NCBI GenBank assembly: GCA_002366755.1
Contig: DFBV01000207.1
Location: 1 to 10,256, forward strand
Source of the DNA: Anaerolineales bacterium UBA3071
Lineage (GTDB): Bacteria; Chloroflexota; Anaerolineae; UBA3071
Reading direction: 5' to 3'
Length of the DNA: 10,256 nt
Of this stretch, positions 1 to 5,637 are shown one piece after another. The translations under genes were made by a program, and so were the position numbers. The notes under the pieces are model-generated. The model saw only the letters and a list, made by a program, of their open reading frames with translations, did not search any database and was not told the origin of the DNA. Every line of letters starts with the position of its first letter. The stretch's first letter is position 1.

Positions 1-1001
1 GCCTGCTGTGCGTCGGTCAGGATACGAAAAGCGCTCTCGTACTCATCGAGAGAAAAGGTATGGCTGGCGAGCAGGTCAGGGTCCACCACGCGGCGGGCCA
101 GCAGGTCCAGCGCCAGGGGGAAATAGTGGTTGGGGATAGCGTGCGAGGCCCGCAGTTGCAGCTTCTTGAAGTGGAAGGCGTTGACGTCGAAGCTGACCTG
201 CCCGCCCTCGCCGAACTCGATGCCGATGAAGCCGATGATGGCCCCGAAGCGGGCGATCTCGAAAGCCTGCAGCAGCGTGCGCGGCGGTGCGGTCACCAGC
301 ACGCGATCCACCCCCTGCGGCACGGCAGCCTTGATCTCGGCCACGATGTCGTCCTCAGCATCAGCGAGTACGACGTCGGCTCCCATCTGCTGCCCCACCT
401 CCAGACGATGGCAGCCGCGCGGCGTGGAGCGGTTGGAGCCGGTGAGGAAGACGCGCCGCGCCCCGCGCAGCCTGGCCAGCCGGGTGAGCATCAGTCCGAT
501 GGCCCCAGGGCCGAAGACCGCCACCTCGTCGTTGAGGTCCGAGTCGGCCCGTTGCAGGAGATCGAGGGCCACGGTCAGCGGCTCGGCCAGCGCGGCCTGG
601 TGTGGGGCCAATGCCTGCGCGTCGTAGGCCTGCACCATGTCCGCCCGCACCCGCAGGTAATCGGCGAAGCCAGCGCGGTCTTCCATGTACGTGGTCAGGT
701 CCCGGCAGTAGAGGGCGCGGCCGTTCTTGCACTGCTCGCAGACGCCGCAGCCGGTATGGTTCTCCACGATGACCGTTTCGCCACCCTGCCAGCGGTCCAC
801 GTATGGCCCCACGGCAGCGATGGTGCCCGCCACCTCGTGGCCCAGCGGCGTCCAGTCCTCGTTATGGCGCAGGAAGTGCAGGTCGGTGCCGCAGATACCG
901 CAGGCGGCGACCTTCACCACCACCTCGCCCGGCCCGGGCTCCGGCGTCGGCAGGTCGCGCATCTGAAACTGAAAAGGCGCCTTGCCCCACAGTGATCTCA
1001 T
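1..1001 (-). CDS. Zinc-dependent medium-chain alcohol/polyol dehydrogenase (3' end outside window)
   Basis: A 333-residue open frame starts at ATG 1001 and is still open at base 1, so the C-terminus is missing; the family is usually about 340-350 aa, so little is lost. It should oxidise a secondary alcohol, polyol or threonine-like substrate with NAD(P). Visible motifs: CGICGTD with catalytic-zinc Cys37, GHEVAG with His55/Glu56, a structural-zinc lobe Cys85-Cys88-Cys91-Cys99 (CxxCxxCx7C), AEPL at 139-142, and the Rossmann loop GPGAIG at 164-169 followed by acidic/Ser-Asn residues after the second strand. The family (sorbitol, threonine, galactitol-phosphate dehydrogenases) is clear; the substrate is not. 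An AGGAAAG ribosome site lies about 8 nt upstream of the ATG. It is the last visible gene of the minus-strand cluster, after a 69-bp gap, and would suit a polyol pathway with the kinase upstream. Confidence 0.93.
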   Translation of the reverse strand, partial: MRSLWGKAPFQFQMRDLPTPEPGPGEVVVKVAACGICGTDLHFLRHNEDWTPLGHEVAGTIAAVGPYVDRWQGGETVIVENHTGCGVCEQCKNGRALYCRDLTTYMEDRAGFADYLRVRADMVQAYDAQALAPHQAALAEPLTVALDLLQRADSDLNDEVAVFGPGAIGLMLTRLARLRGARRVFLTGSNRSTPRGCHRLEVGQQMGADVVLADAEDDIVAEIKAAVPQGVDRVLVTAPPRTLLQAFEIARFGAIIGFIGIEFGEGGQVSFDVNAFHFKKLQLRASHAIPNHYFPLALDLLARRVVDPDLLASHTFSLDEYESAFRILTDAQQ

Positions 1002-1154
1002 GTTGCACTTTCCTGATTCTGAAGCAATCTTTCCAACTCCTTCTTCCTGACTACGGAAAGCTCTTCCTCTCTAACCCCTATGTCGAATCCCCTTTTTGTT
1101 GAGTTTACGCACAAGTTCCCTGGGAAGCATTCCTGGGTCCAACTGCAATTCATA

Positions 1155-1162
1155 CCTGCCGC
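1155..1162 (+). repeat. Target-site duplication, left copy (cctgccgc)
   Basis: Identical to 1296-1303 on the other side of the palindromic element; the bases just outside differ, which fixes the duplication at 8 bp. Joining the two flanks with one copy restores a continuous reading frame. Confidence 0.75.
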
Positions 1163-1295
1163 GTAACTACTCAGCCCATGTCATTGCGAGGAGCGTTTCT
1201 TGCGACGAAGCAATCCCCATGCGCGTCGGGGAGATTGCTTCGTCACTCCGCCACGCTCCGTTCCTCGCAATGACAGAGGGAGGTTGAGTAGTTGC
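1163..1295. mobile_element. 133-bp palindromic MITE-like repeat element with 8-bp target duplication
   Basis: The element is nearly a full-length inverted repeat. Outer ends: gtaactactcagcc at 1163-1176 against the complement of 1282-1295 (two mismatches). Next: gtcattgcgaggagcg at 1180-1195 pairs with 1259-1274 (one mismatch). Inner: gacgaagcaatcccc at 1204-1218 pairs with attgcttcgtc and flanking bases at 1228-1244. It is flanked by the 8-bp direct repeat cctgccgc at 1155-1162 and 1296-1303, which looks like a target-site duplication. It encodes no transposase, so it would need one in trans. The 'cattgcgagg...gacgaagcaat' sequence resembles a dispersed intergenic repeat I recall from several environmental bacterial genomes; only one copy is in this window. 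Its length plus duplication is a multiple of three. Confidence 0.8.
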
Positions 1296-1303
1296 CCTGC
1301 CGC
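1296..1303 (+). repeat. Target-site duplication, right copy (cctgccgc)
   Basis: Second copy of the 8-bp direct repeat bordering the element, matching 1155-1162 exactly. Confidence 0.75.
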
Positions 1304-1453
1304 AATAACTGCAATCTATGATCCTGACAAATATCCCATCTGCTCTTTTTTCAACCCCTAACCGAAGTACGTCGGGATAGTAGTGTCCACATGAGGATGG
1401 TCGCTGTCCCTTGAAGTATGGACCAGACATCGTAACATCCCTTCACGAGCGGA

Positions 1454-2545
1454 TCAAGCAGTTAAGACCCGCTCTATTTTGGCTTCCATGTCCCGGGCCT
1501 CTCCCGGCGTCAGATAGCCAGCTTCCATGTCGAAGCGAACGGAGGCACCGGCGGGCAGAATACGGACGTTGCCCTTGGCCTTCTCGGCCTGGTAGCCCTC
1601 CGGTTCCGCCGTGGCCGGCAAGCAGAGACCCAGCGCATCCTGGTCGGGCGTGCGGCAGATCCAGCGGATCCCGTGGTTCAACTGGTCGGGGCGGTGGCTG
1701 ATGAGATCGGCTGAGCCATCAGGATGCACCTGCATGGAGTGCGCCCAGCCCTCCTCGTCCGCCAGGTAGTCTATGAAGAAGACTACCTCCGGATCGAAGG
1801 CCAATCCCGGCCTGAGCACATTGTGGAGTTCGGGATGCGCCCGCAATTCCTGGAGAAACTCGGCGTAGCCTTCCGGCGGGCGGATGTGGGAAGGGATGCT
1901 TGACCGCACCCGGACTCGCATTGGTGTGCAGGGCGCGCTGTAGACCAGCCGGCCGTTGTCCACGGGCCAGAAGTTGACGTGCGCCAGGTACATCAGCTCC
2001 ATCTCCGTCCGCCTCAGGTTCTCAGTGGTGATGGAGATGGGGATCATCGTCGAACCACCGTACAGCCTCACCTTCGGCCTGGCGACGTAGTTGTGGCTGA
2101 AGGCCACGGTGTGCTGATATTCGCCGCTGAGCCCCATGTATGGACCCCGCTCGTCCTCGCCGACGGCCAGCCAGGCTTTCTGATAGGGCGCGTTGGGCAA
2201 TTCGCCGTGCAATGGGTGGGTATCCTCGGCCGAAGGGACCCCCATGGCCGTGGCGCCGCAGTGGATCAGAAATCCGCCGTAGGTTTCCAGATAGACCTGC
2301 GTCGGCCGCGGTTCCCGGAACATGGAGCGCATGGTCAGTGTGCGGCCGCCGAAGGCGGCATCCCAGATCTGCTGCCCCTGAAAGGGCAGCATAGTGACGT
2401 AGCCCCGCTCGTTCTGCAGCCGCAAGCCGCACACACCGCTGTCGTAGCGGAAGGCGATGGCTGACAAGCCGTCGTATTCAGCAAACACTTTATCCTTCTC
2501 ACCAAAGAAGCTGCGTTGCAGATGTATGATCACTTCTCCAGACAC
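1454..2545 (-). CDS. DUF4432 / galactose-mutarotase-like (aldose 1-epimerase superfamily) protein
   Basis: 363 residues from GTG 2545. The length and the order of motifs fit the DUF4432 branch of the aldose 1-epimerase-like beta-sandwich fold: a GxxHCG segment near 91-97, HPLHGELPNAP at 110-120 (compare the HGE signature), HVNFWP at 189-194 where the family has a conserved His-x-Asn, and a C-terminal PAGASVRFDMEAG segment at 331-343. The likely role is binding or interconverting sugar anomers or a related sugar intermediate in the cytoplasm; there is no signal peptide or membrane segment. The start overlaps the end of the racemase gene by 16 bp, indicating translational coupling. GTG 2545 has a G-rich stretch directly against it (too close for a normal Shine-Dalgarno); a second GTG four codons later (2533) is an alternative start. 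Confidence 0.8.
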   Translation of the reverse strand: MSGEVIIHLQRSFFGEKDKVFAEYDGLSAIAFRYDSGVCGLRLQNERGYVTMLPFQGQQIWDAAFGGRTLTMRSMFREPRPTQVYLETYGGFLIHCGATAMGVPSAEDTHPLHGELPNAPYQKAWLAVGEDERGPYMGLSGEYQHTVAFSHNYVARPKVRLYGGSTMIPISITTENLRRTEMELMYLAHVNFWPVDNGRLVYSAPCTPMRVRVRSSIPSHIRPPEGYAEFLQELRAHPELHNVLRPGLAFDPEVVFFIDYLADEEGWAHSMQVHPDGSADLISHRPDQLNHGIRWICRTPDQDALGLCLPATAEPEGYQAEKAKGNVRILPAGASVRFDMEAGYLTPGEARDMEAKIERVLTA

Positions 2546-3252
2546 GCCTCCCCCCTATTCTCTTCGAGTGCATACTCAACAGCAGCGAGTGCATGGATCC
2601 TTGTGGTATCAAACAGCGCAACCTGACTGTCTTCGTCTCCGACCAACAGACTGATCTCCGTACACCCCAAAATGATGCCCTCGGCTCCTCTGCGGACGAG
2701 ATGATCCATGATGCTCACGTACTGCTCTCTCGAGGACTGCTTGATCTCACCCATGCACAACTCGTCGAAGATGACGCGGTGGACGATCTCCCTTTCCTCC
2801 TCTGTCGGGATCAGGACCTCCAAGCCGTGTTTCTCGACCAGCCTCCCCTTGTAGAAATCTTCCTCTATCGTGAAGCGGGTACCCAGAAGGCCGACCTTGG
2901 TCAACCCACGGGCCTTGATCTGCTCGGCTGTGGCGTCGGCAATGTGCAACAGCGGTACGCGAATGTGCTTCTGCACCTCATCGGCCATCTTGTGCATGGT
3001 GTTGGTGCAGATGATGACGAAATCCGCGCCGCCATTCTCCACATTTTGGGCCGCAGCGATCATCATCTCCGTGGCCTCGTCCCATCTCCCCTGGTGCTGA
3101 AGGGCTTCGATCTCGGCGAAATCCACGGAGTACATGATGCTCTTGGCCGAATGCAGCCCACCGAGCCTATCTCGCACGGTCTCGTTGATGATGCGGTAGT
3201 ATTCGATGGAGGACTCCCAGCTCATGCCGCCGATAAGGCCGACCGTTTTCAT
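2530..3252 (-). CDS. Aspartate/glutamate racemase family protein
   Basis: 240 residues from ATG 3252, the usual length for the cofactor-independent Asp/Glu racemase superfamily. The two catalytic cysteines are in place: Cys82 in ICTNTMHK (81-88) and Cys197 in LGCTEI (195-200); the N-terminal GLIGGMSWES (5-14) and GLLGTRFT (121-128) segments are typical of the aspartate racemase (RacD/YgeA-like) group. Racemases of this fold abstract the alpha proton between two cysteines; some relatives are isomerases or act on other 2-substituted acids, so aspartate specificity is not proven. It lies 39 bp after the ACT-domain gene and overlaps the next gene by 16 bp. An amino-acid racemase inside a sugar-kinase operon is not an obvious pathway partner. 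The ribosome site is weak (GGGGCGGG). Confidence 0.92.
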   Translation of the reverse strand: MKTVGLIGGMSWESSIEYYRIINETVRDRLGGLHSAKSIMYSVDFAEIEALQHQGRWDEATEMMIAAAQNVENGGADFVIICTNTMHKMADEVQKHIRVPLLHIADATAEQIKARGLTKVGLLGTRFTIEEDFYKGRLVEKHGLEVLIPTEEEREIVHRVIFDELCMGEIKQSSREQYVSIMDHLVRRGAEGIILGCTEISLLVGDEDSQVALFDTTRIHALAAVEYALEENRGEACLEK

Positions 3253-3291
3253 CGCCCGCCCCGCAGACTCATGACCTATTGCCGCGTTGCC

Positions 3292-3687
3292 TCATTGCCC
3301 CGGCAACTCAGCAACCGTATGACCGCCCACCGCCAGCACCCCCTTCGCTCTCTCCAGATCATCCTCCCTGACCAGGACGTAGTCCGTGTCGCAGGTGGAG
3401 ATGGCGAAGATACTCACACCCGCCTCAGCCAGAGGCACAGCGAGAGAGGCCAAAACGCCAGTGAGGCTGAGATCGAGCGGCCCCAGCACCTTCAGACAAC
3501 GGTAGCCCCTTTCGGCTTCCCAACTCGCAGGCACATTCTCTTCCGGCAAGACAATCGAAGGCTCCTGGGCGGTACGGGTGACCGACCAGAAAGGAGCTCG
3601 GGCGAGCCATTCGGGCAGGGGTGCCTCGGGCGGGAGGTGGCAGATCGCCAGCCGCTCCGGCAGGACGGTGAGGGTCAGGCTCGTCAC
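3292..3687 (-). CDS. ACT-domain amino-acid-binding-type protein
   Basis: 131 residues from GTG 3687. The frame is open further upstream, but GAGGAA 6 nt before this GTG and the family-like beginning (TSLTLTVLPERLAICHLPP) decide the start; the upstream part is the antisense-like tail of the kinase region. Layout: an N-terminal beta-rich half with PFWSVTRTAQEPSIVLPEE (32-50) and a C-terminal ACT half with GPLDLSLTGVLASLAVPLAE (69-88), then AGVSIFAISTCDTDYVLV (89-106). This is the small two-ACT (ACT_7/CASTOR-like) family of predicted ligand-sensing proteins; no catalytic residues are seen. It could sense an amino acid and sits just before an amino-acid racemase gene, suggesting a link, which is inference. 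Gaps of 28 bp from the kinase and 39 bp to the racemase fit an operon. Confidence 0.86.
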   Translation of the reverse strand: MTSLTLTVLPERLAICHLPPEAPLPEWLARAPFWSVTRTAQEPSIVLPEENVPASWEAERGYRCLKVLGPLDLSLTGVLASLAVPLAEAGVSIFAISTCDTDYVLVREDDLERAKGVLAVGGHTVAELPGQ

Positions 3688-3693
3688 TCGCTC

Positions 3694-3735
3694 TTCCTCA
3701 TTCCTGCATCTCGCTTCATGCTTCTTGCATCTTGC
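3694..3735 (-). repeat. Degenerate heptanucleotide tandem array (six units) at the kinase/ACT junction
   Basis: Read on the minus strand: GCAAGAT, GCAAGAA, GCATGAA, GCGAGAT, GCAGGAA, TGAGGAA, i.e. six consecutive 7-bp units close to GCAAGAW. The array covers the last codons and TGA stop of the kinase (Lys-Met-Gln-Glu-Ala-stop) and its last unit supplies the GAGGAA ribosome site of the ACT gene. It resembles the short tandemly repeated heptamers known from cyanobacteria and seen in other free-living bacteria. Confidence 0.7.
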
Positions 3736-5236
3736 CCAGCCGCTCGAACATGGGCTCCAGAGCCTGATAGGTCTCCTGGAACAGGGGATACAGTTCGGCA
3801 TAGAGCGCCTGTGCTGCACCGTTAGGCTGCTCGGCTTCTTCCACCTGAACGAACTCGTGAGCCACGCTGAAATCAGGGAAGATCCCCACGCCGACGCCGC
3901 CGGCGATGGCCGCGCCCAACGCGGTGGCTTCCGCCAGCAGAGCGGGCCGCAGGATGGGCAGCCCGTAGACGTCGGCCAGGATCTGCCGCCAGAGCGGGCT
4001 GCGAGCGCCGCCGCCGATGAGCCGCATGGCCTCGATCGCTGCCCCCTGCTCCAGAAAGGCGTCGAGGATCATCTTCAGGTTGAAGGCCACGCCCTCCAGC
4101 ACAGCGCGGGCCATCTCGGCGCGGCCGTGGGACATGGTCAGCCCCACGAAAGCGCCGCGGGCCAACGGATTCCAATGCGGGCTGCGCTCGCCGATGAGGT
4201 AGGGCAGGAAGAGAAGCCCCCCGGCTCCCGGTTCGACGCCCGCTGCAGCCGTGCTCATCTCGTCATACAATCGTGTCTCGCCCTCGCTGCGCAGCAGCCG
4301 CTCCAGCCAATCGTAGGAGCCGCCGGCGCACTGCATGGTGCCCGCGGGGAAATAGAGCCGCGGGTCCAGGTGGGCGAAGGTGAAGGTGCGCATCTGGGGG
4401 TCGTAAAGGGGCTGCTCGGCGGTCACGGCGATCCAGGACGAGGAGCCGAGGTAATTGTAGGCCTCTCCCGGATGCACGGAGCCGGCTCCCACGGTGGCGC
4501 AGGCCCCGTCGCCCCCGCCGATGACCACCGGCGTGCCGGCGAGCAGGCCAGCCTCGGCCGCGGCCTGCGGGGTCACCTGGCCGATGATCTTGTGGGAAGG
4601 GAACGCCGGCGGCAGCTTGCGCCGATCCAGCCCCAACGCCTCGATCATGTCCGACGCCCAATCGCGCCGTTCCAGATCGAAGAGGTTGGTGCCGGAAGCG
4701 TCGGAATAATCGGTGGCGAAGACACCACTCAGCTTGTAGGCAGCGTAGTCCTTGGCCTGCAAGAACTGATGGGTGCGAGCGTACAGCTCCGGCTGGTGCT
4801 GCTGGATCCAGAGCATCTTGGCCGCGGTGTAGGAAGCGCCAGGCCGGTGCCCCGTGCGGCGATAGACCTGCTCGAAGCCGCAGCGGTCGGCCAGGAGTTC
4901 CGCCTCGGCGGTGGCCCGCTGGTCGGCCCAGATGATGGCCGAGCGCAGGGGCTCGCCGCTCTCGTCCACGGCCAGCGCGCCATTCATCATCCCACTGAAG
5001 CAAACGACGGGAATGTCGCCTGGTGCGACGTTGCTGGAGGCCAAGAGTTCCCGCGTCGAATCCCGCACCGCTCGCCACCAATCGGCGGCCTCCTGCTCGG
5101 CCCAACCGGGACGGGGATACGCCGTCTCGTAGCCAAGAAAAGCGCTGGCTACCGGCTGTCCCTGTGCATCAAAGAGATTGGCTTTGTTGCCCGTGGTGCC
5201 CAGGTCGTGGGCGAGGATGTACGTCTTCTTTGACAT
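3716..5236 (-). CDS. FGGY-family carbohydrate kinase (xylulokinase-like)
   Basis: 506 residues from ATG 5236, the normal length for the family. It should phosphorylate a sugar, ketose or polyol with ATP in the cytoplasm. Seen: the N-terminal nucleotide-binding loop DLGTTGNK (11-18), IIWADQRA (101-108), the catalytic-base region VIGGGDGACATVGAG (238-252) with Asp243 as probable catalytic Asp, the YLIGERSPHWNPLARGAFVGL run beginning at 346 as in xylulokinases, and the second FGGY signature LIGGGARSPLWRQILADVYG (407-426). The frame extends 19 codons upstream, but those residues look non-coding; AGGAG lies 10 nt before ATG 5236. Neighbours are a permease stub upstream and an ACT protein 28 bp downstream. 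Xylulose, ribulose, erythritol or glycerol kinases are all possible; motif spacing favours the xylulokinase side. Confidence 0.95.
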   Translation of the reverse strand: MSKKTYILAHDLGTTGNKANLFDAQGQPVASAFLGYETAYPRPGWAEQEAADWWRAVRDSTRELLASSNVAPGDIPVVCFSGMMNGALAVDESGEPLRSAIIWADQRATAEAELLADRCGFEQVYRRTGHRPGASYTAAKMLWIQQHQPELYARTHQFLQAKDYAAYKLSGVFATDYSDASGTNLFDLERRDWASDMIEALGLDRRKLPPAFPSHKIIGQVTPQAAAEAGLLAGTPVVIGGGDGACATVGAGSVHPGEAYNYLGSSSWIAVTAEQPLYDPQMRTFTFAHLDPRLYFPAGTMQCAGGSYDWLERLLRSEGETRLYDEMSTAAAGVEPGAGGLLFLPYLIGERSPHWNPLARGAFVGLTMSHGRAEMARAVLEGVAFNLKMILDAFLEQGAAIEAMRLIGGGARSPLWRQILADVYGLPILRPALLAEATALGAAIAGGVGVGIFPDFSVAHEFVQVEEAEQPNGAAQALYAELYPLFQETYQALEPMFERLGKMQEA

Positions 5237-5276
5237 AGTGATCACACTCCTGGCTCGTGATGTATGGTGCATGTTG

Positions 5277-5311
5277 TGTAACGCAGCACGCAATACGCAA
5301 CACGTACCACG
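5277..5311 (+). repeat. Degenerate heptanucleotide tandem array (five units), kinase upstream region
   Basis: Five adjacent 7-bp units ending in ACG: tgtaacg, cagcacg, caatacg, caacacg, taccacg (consensus caRYACG). This is a different unit from the array at 3694-3735, so the kinase gene has unrelated heptad arrays at both ends. It sits in the 104-bp gap between the permease stub and the kinase start. No function is evident. Confidence 0.65.
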
Positions 5312-5340
5312 GCTTACAGCATCAAGAAGTCAATTGCCGA

Positions 5341-5586
5341 TCACCCTTTGATCGCGCCGACCAACAGTCCACGCGCAATGTAGCGTTCCAAAGCGATGGC
5401 CATGCCGATGACGGGGACGATCATGATCAGAACCAGGACCGACAGGTACCACCACTGCGGCCCCCGCGTGGCGTTCTGCGCGGCCACCGTCAGCGGCAGC
5501 GTCTGAGCATCCGCGCTGGAGAGAAACAGGGACAGCAGGTACTCGTTCCAAGCGAAAACGAGCACGAACAGATCCGGACATTGCTC
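5341..5586 (-). pseudogene. C-terminal remnant of a sugar ABC-transporter permease (MalG/UgpE type)
   Basis: About 81 codons are open from just after a TGA near 5589 to the TGA at 5343-5341. The segment reads LFVLVFAWNEYLLSLFLSS, then DAQTLPLTVAA, GPQWWYLSVLVLIMIVPVIG as a final transmembrane helix, and ends ERYIARGLLVGAIKG, which is the classic C-terminus of CUT1-family inner-membrane permeases (about 270-300 aa when whole). The first five helices and the cytoplasmic EAA loop that contacts the ATPase are absent, and no solute-binding protein or partner permease is present, so it cannot transport. A GTG at 5565 could start a 74-aa peptide, but no proper ribosome site is seen. It is probably the scar of a deletion that removed an ABC importer between the regulator and the kinase. 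Confidence 0.87.
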
Positions 5587-5590
5587 TCAT

Positions 5591-5637
5591 GAGCAACACC
5601 AACCGTAGCACAACGGCCCATGCGCCTTCGCGGCGCG
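5591..5637. other. Deletion-junction spacer with small hairpin after the LacI-UroD gene
   Basis: 47 bp between the permease stub and the regulator stop codon. It contains gcgcc-ttcgc-ggcgc (5622-5636), a short stem-loop right after the stop, and ttgctc/gagcaa (5581-5596) at the edge of the stub. No U-tract follows the hairpin, so it is not a convincing terminator. Confidence 0.4.

Larger units (their letters stand above)
1071..1430 (-). pseudogene. Small Cys-containing operon gene interrupted by a palindromic insertion
   Basis: From ATG 1430 (AAGGGA ribosome site 8 nt upstream, 23 bp after the preceding gene) the frame encodes about 45 native residues up to Cys40-Ser-Tyr-Cys43-Gly-Arg, then runs into the element at 1163-1295 and stops at TAG 1169-1167 after 87 codons. 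If the element and one copy of its 8-bp duplication are removed (141 bp, 47 codons), the frame continues exactly: Cys-Gly-Arg joins Tyr-Glu-Leu-Gln-Leu-Asp and runs to TAG at 1073-1071, giving a 72-aa protein with a basic C-terminus. Cys14, Cys40 and Cys43 with His16 could be a small metal site, but this is inference. I do not recognise the family. As it stands the product would be a 45-residue N-terminal part plus 42 residues translated from the element; the full protein would require suppression of one in-frame TAG. Confidence 0.7.

Noticed and set aside
60..995. 311-codon open frame on the plus strand
   Set aside because: Antisense to the alcohol dehydrogenase, whose zinc and NAD motifs are intact; composition is a shadow of GC-rich codon use.
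3694..3735. CRISPR-like repeat
   Set aside because: Units are 7 bp with no spacers, so this is a simple tandem array.
3688..3819. Extension of the ACT protein upstream of GTG 3687
   Set aside because: Overlaps the kinase coding end in another frame, is low-complexity and precedes a good ribosome site for GTG 3687.
2593..3825. 410-codon open frame on the plus strand
   Set aside because: Antisense to the racemase and ACT genes, crosses their boundaries and resembles no protein.
3578..5233. 551-codon open frame on the plus strand
   Set aside because: Antisense shadow of the FGGY kinase, which carries all family motifs on the minus strand.
5237..5293. Kinase start at the upstream ATG 5293
   Set aside because: The extra 19 residues overlap the heptad array and lack a ribosome site; the family begins just before DLGTTG.
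5237..5340. Separate promoter for the kinase
   Set aside because: TTGACT is present on the minus strand but no acceptable -10 lies at 16-18 bp.
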